This document shows positions 16,163 to 23,700 of a DNA stretch of 24,280 bases, in pieces (position 1 is the first letter of the stretch; the number at the start of each line of letters is the position of its first letter). The DNA comes from CAIYYX01 sp035530135 (GTDB lineage Bacteria; Pseudomonadota; Gammaproteobacteria; Burkholderiales; Rhodocyclaceae), in contig DATKVJ010000153.1 in assembly GCA_035530135.1 (NCBI GenBank), positions 1 to 24,280 on the forward strand, in the 5' to 3' direction. The position numbers and the translations under genes were made by a program. The notes under the pieces are model-generated. The model did not search any database. It saw only the letters and a program-made list of their open reading frames with translations, and had not been told where the DNA came from.

Positions 16163-17032
16163 ATGACCCAGTTGATCCTGTTTAACGCATTTAACGGGCT
16201 GATCGTCGGCGCATTTTATGCGCTGATGGCCCTCGGTCTGTCGCTGATCTTGAATCTCAGCGGCGTGATCAATTTCGCCCACGGCGGCTTCCTGGCGATC
16301 GGTGCCTACATCGCCTATTCGCTCATTCCCTACGTCGGCTTTTGGGGCGGGCTGCTGCTGGCACCCATCCTGACCGCGCTGATCGGTCTCGTCGTCGAGC
16401 GCTTCCTGATCCGCCGCCTGTACCAGCGCGACCCGCTCTACAGCCTGCTCCTGACCTTCGGTCTGGCCTACATCCTGGAGGACGGGACGCGCTACATCTG
16501 GGGTGCGCAGAGCCTGCCCTACCCGGTGCCCGACTGGCTGACCACGCCCTTGTCCACCGAGTTCTTCTTCCTGACCGGCTATCGCCTGTTCATGGTCGTC
16601 CTGGTCGCGGCGGCGGTCGGCGCGCTGTTCTACATCCTCTCCCGCACCCGCTTGGGGATGCGCATCCGCGCCGGCACCGCGGATCTGGAGACGGTGTCGG
16701 TGTTAGGCGTCAATGTCCGCCTGCTGCGCAACCTGAATTTCGGCCTGGGCATCTATCTCGCCGGCCTAGCCGGGGTGCTGGCGGCGGGCATGCTAGGCCT
16801 CGATCCGACCATCGGCAGCTCGCTGATCATGCCGAGCTTCGTCGCGATCATCGTCGGCGGTCTGGGCAGTCTGCCGGGTACGCTGCTGGGCGGCCTGCTG
16901 ATCGGCGTCGCCTCGGGCCTGACCACGGTATTCTTTCCTTCGGCGACCGAGGCGGTGATGTACGTGATGATGGGTGCGGTGTTGCTGGTCAGGCCGCGCG
17001 GCCTGCTCGGCGAGGAAGGGAGGCTGCAATGA
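16163..17032 (+). CDS. livH: Branched-chain-type ABC importer permease, LivH family
   Basis: This 289-residue integral inner-membrane protein is the first permease of the importer. It has the LivH hallmark N-terminus ILFNAFNGLIVGAFYALMAL followed by GLSLILNLSGVINFAHGGF, several hydrophobic helices through the chain, and the C-terminal GGLGSLPGTLLGGLLIGV segment, the conserved ATPase-contact loop of the family, ending RPRGLLGEEGRLQ. Length is normal. It follows the binding-protein gene after 144 bp that hold a stem-loop and overlaps the next permease by ATGA. The liv symbol denotes the family; the transported compound may not be a branched-chain amino acid. Confidence 0.9.
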   Translation: MTQLILFNAFNGLIVGAFYALMALGLSLILNLSGVINFAHGGFLAIGAYIAYSLIPYVGFWGGLLLAPILTALIGLVVERFLIRRLYQRDPLYSLLLTFGLAYILEDGTRYIWGAQSLPYPVPDWLTTPLSTEFFFLTGYRLFMVVLVAAAVGALFYILSRTRLGMRIRAGTADLETVSVLGVNVRLLRNLNFGLGIYLAGLAGVLAAGMLGLDPTIGSSLIMPSFVAIIVGGLGSLPGTLLGGLLIGVASGLTTVFFPSATEAVMYVMMGAVLLVRPRGLLGEEGRLQ

Positions 17033-17982
17033 GCGATCTCAATCGACAACGGGCGGGTGCGGCGCTGGTCTGGCTGGTGCTCTTGACCATGCCCTACTGG
17101 ATGGGGATGATCGGCGGCTACACCGAGCTCGGCACCCGGGTGCTGGTGCTCGGCCTGGCGGCGATGGCGCTCAATTTCCTGCTCGGCTTCACCGGCGTGT
17201 TGTCCTTCGGTCACGCCGCCTACTTCGGTCTGGGTGCCTACGGCGCGGGCATGGCCATCAAGTACCTGGCGCCGAGCACGCCGCTGTCCATCGTGGTCGG
17301 GGTCATCCTCGGAACGCTCGCCGGCGCCATCGTCGGTGCCCTGATCGTCAAGCTGCGCGGGGTCTATTTCGCCATGGTGACGATCGCCTTCGGCCAGGTC
17401 TTCTTCTTCATCGCCATCCGCTGGAACGCGGTGACCGGCGGCGACGACGGCCTGACCGGTTGGCATCGCCACGCCCTCGATCTGGGCTTCGGCAAGATCG
17501 ACATCCTGGGCAGCGACAAGGCTTTCTATTATCTGGTGTTGCTGCTGTTCGCCATCGCCGTCGGCCTGATGGCGCTGCTGCTGCGCTCTCCCTTCGGCAG
17601 GACGCTCTTGGCGATCCGCGAGAACGAGCGGCGGGCGCGCTTCCTCGGCCTGCCGATCGAACAGCATATCTGGCTGTCCTTCGTCATTTCCTGCCTGTTC
17701 GCGAGCCTGGCCGGCACGATGTTCGCGCTGCTTTCCAACTTCATCGATCCGCGCGCGCTGCACTGGAGCCAGTCGGGAAATTTCGTGATCATGGCGGTGC
17801 TGGGCGGGATGCGCTCCTTCTGGGGACCGCTGGTCGGCGCGGCGATTTTCGTCGTGCTCCAGGACTTCGTCTCCAGTCACACCGAGAACTGGATGTCCGT
17901 CATCGGCCTGTTCTTCGTGCTCGTCGTGATGTTCTTCCCGCGCGGCGTGCTCGGCATGCTGCGGCGAAAGGCCAAGTCATGA
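17029..17982 (+). CDS. livM: Branched-chain-type ABC importer permease, LivM family
   Basis: This 317-residue membrane protein is the second permease. Family marks are LGLAAMALNFLLGFTGVLSF, GHAAYFGLGAYGAG, KLRGVYFAMVTIAFGQVFFF, ENERRARFLGLP (the cytoplasmic loop contacting the ATPase), and VLGGMRSFWGPLVGAAIF, in canonical order. It starts at ATG 17029 inside an ATGA overlap with livH, with GGGAGG at 17018-17023 five bases upstream, and ends in a second ATGA overlap with livG. The overlaps indicate coupled synthesis of the membrane and ATPase subunits in fixed ratio. It lacks the N-terminal extension seen in enteric LivM proteins (about 425 residues), as is usual for this subgroup. Confidence 0.9.
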   Translation: MSDLNRQRAGAALVWLVLLTMPYWMGMIGGYTELGTRVLVLGLAAMALNFLLGFTGVLSFGHAAYFGLGAYGAGMAIKYLAPSTPLSIVVGVILGTLAGAIVGALIVKLRGVYFAMVTIAFGQVFFFIAIRWNAVTGGDDGLTGWHRHALDLGFGKIDILGSDKAFYYLVLLLFAIAVGLMALLLRSPFGRTLLAIRENERRARFLGLPIEQHIWLSFVISCLFASLAGTMFALLSNFIDPRALHWSQSGNFVIMAVLGGMRSFWGPLVGAAIFVVLQDFVSSHTENWMSVIGLFFVLVVMFFPRGVLGMLRRKAKS

Positions 17983-18731
17983 GTCTCTTGAAAGTACAGA
18001 ACGTCTCGCGGCATTTCGGCAGCCTGATCGCGGTCAATGGCGTCACGCTCACCGTCGAGCCGGGCGAGCTGCGCGCGGTGATCGGGCCCAACGGCGCCGG
18101 CAAGACCACCTTCTTCAACCTGATCAGCGGTTTCTTCCCGCCGAGCCAGGGCAAGATCCTGTTCGACGGCCAGGACATCACCGCGCTGCCGCCGCACAAG
18201 CGCGTGATCATGGGCATGGCGCGCACCTTCCAGATCACCGAGATCTTCCCCGAGTTGAACGTGCGCGAGAACCTGCGCATCCCGGTCGAGATCGCCTCGG
18301 GCCTGCGCCTGAGACCCTGGCTGAGCAAGAGCGCCGACGCCAAGATCCGCGAGCGCGTGGCCGAGCTGATGGAACTGGGCGGGCTCACCGAGAAGGCGGA
18401 CCGCCTGGTCGGCGAACTGTCGCACGGCGACCAGCGCGCCACCGAGATCATGATGTCGCTGGCGCTGAAGCCCAGGCTGCTCTTGCTCGACGAGCCGACC
18501 GCCGGCATGGGCGATCAGGAGACCTACGACATCAGCCGCTTGATTCGTCGCTTGCACCGGGACCAGGGGCTCACCATCGTCCTGATCGAGCACGACATGC
18601 GCGTGGTTTTCAATCTGGCCGACCGCATCATGGTGCTCGCCGAGGGCGCGGTGCTGGCCGAGGGCACGCCCGACGACATCGCCAACAGCGAAGTCGTCCA
18701 GGCGGCATATTTGGGGAAGGCGGCGGCATGA
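17979..18731 (+). CDS. livG: ABC importer ATPase, LivG family
   Basis: The 250-residue cytoplasmic ATPase carries Walker A GPNGAGKTT, a Q-loop in ARTFQITEIFPELNV, the signature LSHGDQR, Walker B LLLLDEPTAGM and the switch His in LIEHDM. The C-terminal EGTPDDIANSEVVQAAYLG tail is typical of LivG. The signature has His-Gly-Asp where LivF-type subunits have Gly-Gly-Glu, which is usual for LivG. It probably forms a heterodimer with LivF to drive the LivHM channel. It is linked by ATGA overlaps to livM upstream and livF downstream. Confidence 0.92.
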   Translation: MSLLKVQNVSRHFGSLIAVNGVTLTVEPGELRAVIGPNGAGKTTFFNLISGFFPPSQGKILFDGQDITALPPHKRVIMGMARTFQITEIFPELNVRENLRIPVEIASGLRLRPWLSKSADAKIRERVAELMELGGLTEKADRLVGELSHGDQRATEIMMSLALKPRLLLLDEPTAGMGDQETYDISRLIRRLHRDQGLTIVLIEHDMRVVFNLADRIMVLAEGAVLAEGTPDDIANSEVVQAAYLGKAAA

Positions 18732-19450
18732 ATATGCTCGAAGCGGAAGGCCTGCACACTTTTTACGGCAAGAGCCACATCCTGCACGGCGTCGGGCTGG
18801 TCGTCCGGGAGGGTGAAATCGTCACCCTGCTGGGCAGAAACGGCGCCGGCAAGACCACGACGCTGCGCAGCATCATGGGGCTCACCCGCGCGCGCGAGGG
18901 TTCGGTGCGCATCTTCGGGCAGGAGACGACCGCCTGGCCGCCCTACCGGATCGCCGCCACCGGGGTCGGCTACGTGCCCGAGGGCCGGCGCGTTTTCGCC
19001 GCCCTGACCGTCGAGGAGAACCTCAAGGTGCCGCTGGAGCGCCCGGGACCGTGGACCATTCCCCGGATCTACGGCCTGTTCCCGCGCCTGGAGGAACGCC
19101 GGCTGTCCAAGGGCGGGCAGCTCTCCGGCGGCGAGCAGGAAATGCTCGCGATCGCCCGGTCGCTGCTGCTCAATCCCAAGCTGCTGCTGCTCGACGAGCC
19201 TTCGCAAGGCCTGGCGCCGCTGATCGTCCAGGACGTGTTCAACGTCGTCGTGGCGATGCGCAAGGAGGGCATGTCGGTGCTGCTGGTCGAGCAGAACGTG
19301 CGCGCCGCGGTCGAGATCGCCGACCGCGCCTACGTGCTGGAAGACGGCGAGGTGGTCTATGAAGGCCCGGCCGCCGAGTTTGCAAAGGACGAGGAGCGGG
19401 TCAGGGCACTGGCCGGCGCCAGCGCCGAGAAGTGGGACGAGATGGATTAG
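18728..19450 (+). CDS. livF: ABC importer ATPase, LivF family
   Basis: The 240-residue ATPase is the partner of LivG. Walker A is LGRNGAGKTTTLRSIMGL, the Q/pro-loop GVGYVPEGRRVFAALTVEENL, the signature LSGGEQEML, Walker B LLLLDEPSQGLAP and the H-loop position reads LLVEQNV, with Gln in the place of His as is usual in LivF. The start ATG 18728 overlaps the livG stop. It is the last gene of the importer operon; immediately after its stop the first palindromic repeat begins, whose outer stem (19449-19457 with 19490-19498) includes the end of the stop codon and may end the transcript. Confidence 0.92.
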   Translation: MNMLEAEGLHTFYGKSHILHGVGLVVREGEIVTLLGRNGAGKTTTLRSIMGLTRAREGSVRIFGQETTAWPPYRIAATGVGYVPEGRRVFAALTVEENLKVPLERPGPWTIPRIYGLFPRLEERRLSKGGQLSGGEQEMLAIARSLLLNPKLLLLDEPSQGLAPLIVQDVFNVVVAMRKEGMSVLLVEQNVRAAVEIADRAYVLEDGEVVYEGPAAEFAKDEERVRALAGASAEKWDEMD

Positions 19451-19675
19451 TGCCCGTTTTGTCCCGGGAAGATTTTACCCGGGGCAATTACGGGCACTTA
19501 TGCCGCGCAGCGGCGCCGGTGGCCTGTCCCCGGGGGTTCCAGCGACATTACGGGCACTTATGCCGCGCAGCGGCGTAGTGCCAATCCGCAGCGCTTGCCT
19601 GTCCCCGGGATGCTTTTACCCGGGGCAATTACGGGCATTTATGCTGCGAAGCAGTACTTATGCCGCGCAGCGGCG
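19449..19675. repeat. Three-unit palindromic repeat array downstream of livF
   Basis: Three related units lie at about 19449-19515, 19520-19575 and 19592-19675. Units 1 and 2 share an identical 29-bp segment (19487-19515 and 19547-19575); units 1 and 3 share an identical 24-bp segment (19473-19496 and 19614-19637). Unit 1 folds as AGTGCCCGT/ACGGGCACT (19449-19457 with 19490-19498) enclosing CCCGGG/CCCGGG. Unit 3 folds as TGCCTGT/ACGGGCA (19596-19602 with 19631-19637, one G-U pair) enclosing CCCCGGG/CCCGGGG. Each unit ends in GCCGCgcaGCGGC; unit 3 has an extra copy as CTGCgaaGCAG. A 139-codon open frame crosses the array but only mirrors the repeats. Confidence 0.85.
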
Positions 19676-19741
19676 TGGTGCCGGATCGCCACGCCCCTTT
19701 GGGGCTCGCGCTGACGGACTTCTGCAGGTTGCCGCGCTACT
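19676..19741. other. Spacer between repeat families
   Basis: This short stretch contains one small hairpin, GCCCC/GGGGC with a TTT loop (19693-19705), and nothing else I can identify. With the flanking repeats it makes the whole 369-bp gap between livF and the DUF3108 gene repetitive and probably non-coding. Confidence 0.5.
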
Positions 19742-19818
19742 GTCACCGCGAGGCCGAAGGCCGTGGCAATCGCAATGACGTGTACCCCGCGTCATTGCGA
19801 GCCGCAGGCGAAGCAATC
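19742..19818. repeat. Pair of REP-like direct repeats with central inverted repeat
   Basis: Two versions of one sequence type, 19742-19771 (GTCACCGCGAGGCC...GGCAATC) and 19791-19818 (GTCATTGCGAGCCG...AAGCAATC), lie in the same orientation. Between and within them CGCAATGACG (19771-19780) and CGTCATTGCG (19790-19799) form a perfect 10-bp stem with a 9-base loop. The pattern GTCATTGCGAG...GAAGCAATC is a widespread interspersed bacterial repeat. The stem lies between convergent genes and could act as a bidirectional transcription barrier, although no T-run follows. Confidence 0.75.
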
Positions 19819-19819
19819 T

Positions 19820-20713
19820 CTAGAAGTTGACGCTCTCGGCGACCTGGTCGAGCCCCCGGCCGGGGCCGCCGTTGCGACGAATGCGCAAGGGCAGGTACTG
19901 CTCGTCGATTCCCAGCCATAGCTCAAGGCCCGCGGCGCGGCTGCGCAGGTGCAGGACGCGCAGCAGCTTGCCGCCGACCGCGGTCCGCTCCTCGCCGACC
20001 ACCTCGAAGTCCCGCCGCAGGATGCCGCCGCCAGAGGCGATCGCGGCGGTCAGGGGCTTGCCGTGCAGCACCGCCTGGCCGAGTTCGTAGGGCAGGCTCA
20101 GCTCGTCCTGGGTTCCCGCTTCGAGTTCGAGTTGGCGTGACGCCGCGCCGCCCGCGGTGATGGCGACGCGCAGCGCCTGCCAGTCGAAGCTGAGGACTGC
20201 GCCATCCGCCTCGTCCTGATAGTTGAGCGGCACGAGACCGTCGGCAGAGACCACGCCGCTGCTTTGCGCCAGCGCTGGCGCGGTCGCTGCAAAAAGTTCC
20301 GAGCGGCGCAAGATGGCGTAGCTGCTGCCGTCGTGCCGCCATGCATCCTGCCGGTGCCCGATCAGCCGCCCATCCCGGTAGAGGGCGTAGCGGATCTGTC
20401 CTCGATGCGGCAGGCTCATCACCGAGCTCGGCTCAGCCGGCGCAGCGTTCTCGACCGGGGCCGCGAGGGCGGGAGCGGTCGCGACGGATGTGCGGACCTC
20501 TTTCCGGACCGTCTCGGCGGCGTGTCTGGGCTTGGACGTCGGGGGGCTTGCCGCCCTCTGCGGGGCACGCTCCGCAGAGGCGATCAGCAGGCTCGCTTCG
20601 AGCGGAGCGGCACCCGTTCCGACGGCGGCCGGAGCCCTGGCCAACAGCGTCACCAGCGCTGCGTGGATCAGCAGCGAGAGCGCCAGCGCCGCGGTGAGAC
20701 GCGAAGCGGGCAT
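19820..20713 (-). CDS. DUF3108 domain protein with N-terminal membrane anchor
   Basis: The 297-residue protein starts with a hydrophobic segment (LTAALALSLLIHAALVTLLA) like the anchor of TonB-type proteins, then an Ala/Pro-rich linker to about residue 95, then a DUF3108-like beta-rich domain beginning near HRGQIRYALYRDGRLIG and including SGVVSADGLVPLNYQDEADG and the C-terminal LELWLGIDEQYLPLRIRR. DUF3108 is a periplasmic or envelope domain of unknown function. Its start codon lies 3 bp after the stop of the pilY1-type gene, so the two are probably co-transcribed. The stop codon directly abuts the REP-like repeat. No enzymatic role can be proposed. Confidence 0.75.
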   Translation of the reverse strand: MPASRLTAALALSLLIHAALVTLLARAPAAVGTGAAPLEASLLIASAERAPQRAASPPTSKPRHAAETVRKEVRTSVATAPALAAPVENAAPAEPSSVMSLPHRGQIRYALYRDGRLIGHRQDAWRHDGSSYAILRRSELFAATAPALAQSSGVVSADGLVPLNYQDEADGAVLSFDWQALRVAITAGGAASRQLELEAGTQDELSLPYELGQAVLHGKPLTAAIASGGGILRRDFEVVGEERTAVGGKLLRVLHLRSRAAGLELWLGIDEQYLPLRIRRNGGPGRGLDQVAESVNF

Positions 20714-20716
20714 CGC

Positions 20717-23700
20717 CTACTGGTCGTCCAGCAGTTCGTGCCAGGACACTCTTCTAGCCCCCTGGGTGCTGCCCGAGGTCGGCACGTTGGTGACCGAGGT
20801 CGAGGTGTCGGAGAGCTTGATCAGGCTCACCACGACGCCGTTGGGCAGGCGCACCATCACCGGTCGGGTCGCCAGCGCCTGGCCCAGCTCGACGCCGACG
20901 GTGTTGGCCGCATAGCTGCTTGAGGTGATCGGCGCGCCGGTCTTGTAGTCGAGGAAGTACTCGAAGCTGTAGCCGCCCACCGAACAGGCGCTGCCGTTGG
21001 GCACGTTGGTGGTGAAGGTGAGCGTGCCCAGCGCCAGCGCCGGGTCGGTATCGCTGATCTCGACCGTCGCCGGCGTGTCGCCGGTCGGGGGGAAATCGAT
21101 GTACCAGCCATTCTTGGTGGATAGATCGACGCTGTTGCTGGTACCGGTGCGGATCCTGGCCCCGGTCGCCGGGTTGGTGGTGTCGGTCAGGGTCTGCTGC
21201 ACCGCGTTGCTCTTGAAGCCGGTGCCGTAGCTCACGGTGCCGAGCAGATCCTTGACCGCGTAGAAGGACTGCGGCGTCAGGTTGCCGATGTCGCTGGCGC
21301 CCAGATAGCGCCCGGTGCCGACATAGACCATGTCGGTCGTGCCCACCAGTCCCAGCTCCGGCTTCTCGGTGACCGGCTGGACGCAGGCCCCCGAACTGCT
21401 CCTGAACGAGGCCAGCATGAAGGCGTCGATGCCGGCATTGCCGATGTCCTGGGTCGTGCCCGAGCTGTCGACGTAGGGGCCGTTGATGTCGAAGCGCCAC
21501 AGGTTGCCGTACAGGTCGCCGCCATAGACCTGGGTCGCGGTGTCGTCGGCGCTGGCGTTGTCCACCCAGGCGTTGATCCGGGCCAGGCCGCTCGGGCCGT
21601 TGGCCGAGGTGACGCAGCCGGTCGGCGAGGCCGAGGTGGTCGGCGCGGCGGTGCTGGTGTCGCCCACGCCGGTGGAAATCTTGCTGATGATGGCGCCGGT
21701 CTGGGCGTTCAACACGTAGAGGTAGCCGATGCCGTCGCCCGGGGAGACGTTGTTGTAGCCCGAGCTCATCATCACCACCCAGGTGCCGTCGCGCTTCTTG
21801 GCGATCACCGGATTGCCGTAGCTGTAGCCCAGATCGGCGTCCGAGACGTAACCGCTGCCCGCCGAGATGTTCGAGGTGAACTCCCAGAGCACGGTCGGAT
21901 TGGTCGGATCGGTGACGTCCAGCGCGTAGTAGCCGCGGCCGCCGGCGTTCAGGCCGCCGACCAGGATGGTGTGCCAGGTGCCGCCGAAATAGGCGTCGCC
22001 CTGGGCCGGCGTGCCGTCGACGAAATAGCGATGGTTGGTGCCGTAATTGGCGTCGGCCAGCTTGTACAGGTTGGGCATCACGATCGAGGGCACGTAGGCC
22101 CACATCTCCTGGCCGGTGGTGGCGTCGAAGGCGTGGAGCATGCCGTCGTTGGCCGCCGCATAGACCATGCCCTCGCGGTTGGCGTTGGCGGTCTTGAAGG
22201 CGCTGTAGCCGGCATCGACGTAGTTGAAGCTCGGCGCCTTGACATAAACCGCCTCGGCCGAAACGATGTCGCCCAGGACGTGCGCCCGGGCCCGGTACAG
22301 CGTGCCCTCGTTGCTCCGGTCGCCGTCCAGGTAATCGACCAGATTGGTGCCGCCCAGGCTCGCCTGCTGGGTGGCGTTGAGCGTCGGATACTGGGACAGG
22401 GTCGCCGCGACGGTGCTGTCGAAATAGCTCTGCTCGGCCACCGCCACCTGCGCGCTGGGCGCCGAGGTCAGGGTGCTCCAGCTGAAGGCCTTGCGCTTGT
22501 TCGCCGCGGAGGGATCGAAGGTGTAGATGTTGCGCGCGGTGTAAGCCTTGGCGTCGAGCAGCCCCTGCGCCGACCAGTCCACGGTCGGGGAGATGGCGCC
22601 GGTGGTGAGGTCGATCTGCTGGCGCACCAGTTCGCCGGTCCAGTCGACGGTGGTGAAGGTCGAGCTGAAGATGAAGTTGTCGCCGGAGGTGACGTTGGGA
22701 TTGCTGGTGGTGGCAGCGGCCGCGGCGCCGACCCGGGCGCTGACCCCGGCCAGGGCGTCGGCCAGGCCGGTGGACAGCGAAGCCGGATTGGCGGCGCTGT
22801 AATAGCTGCCCCGGCCATTGACCGCGGCGTGCCACAGATCGTCGATGGCGCTCGGCTGATCCGCGGCCGGGACCGGCCAGTTGCAGGGGGAGTTCGCCCC
22901 CGACCAGGCGCAGGGGCTGGAGTTGGCGTCGTTGACCGTCCCGGCCTTGACGTTGTAATAGTCGCCTGCGACGTCGGTCTCGTAGCTCGGCGAGTAGCTC
23001 ATGTTTCCGGGTGCGCCCAGGCCCAGGGTGAAGGTGGTCATGTGCTGGTGCACGGCGGTGTCCTTGGCGTTGGTCGGAACGTTGTCCTGGGACACGTCGG
23101 TGCCCAGCGCGCCGATCGAACCGGCCGGGCGCAGGTCGGTCTGGTAGTAGTATTCGGCGACGTCGGCCAGGGTGCCGCTGGCGTTGGTCGCGGCGCCGCC
23201 GTCGAACAGCGGGCGGGGCGTGGTGGCGACGTCGTTGTCGTAATTGCCGACGGCGCCGCCGCCGATGATGGAGCCGGCGCCGCTATTGATGCAGCCGGCG
23301 CTGCCGCTGTTGCAGGAGCCGGAGTTCCAGTAGCCATCGGTCGACAGGATGGTGAAGTTCTGCTGGCAGGAATACTGGATCGGATCCGACACCGCCTGGC
23401 CGTTGTAGCTGCCGATGTCCTTGGCGTAGATCCTGCCGGCCACCGACAGCAGGGAGCGCAACGGCGTGCTGTTGGAGGGCTTCACCGCGTAGAACTTGGC
23501 GTACCAGTTGGCCTTTTGCGTCGCGTCGAAGTCGGCGATGTTGAGGAAGTCGCTGCCGGTGTTGTTGTTCATCGACATGAAGCCGACGCGGTAGCGGCTG
23601 TCGATGCCGGAGAACGCCAGCCCGGCCGCGGTCTTCATCATCTGCATGCGGGTGTGGTAGTAGGCGTACCAGTTGGCGAAGTTGCTCATCTCCTCGGTGT

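Noticed and set aside
19487..19575. Possible CRISPR array from two identical 29-bp repeats 60 bp apart
   Set aside because: Only two exact copies exist, the spacing segment is itself related repeat sequence, the repeats contain nested palindromes extending into the spacer, and no cas gene is present.
19359..19778. A 139-codon plus-strand ORF over the livF end and repeat array
   Set aside because: Its internal peptide repeats (PGQLRA, LRALMPRSG) are only translations of the palindromic DNA repeats, and it begins inside livF.
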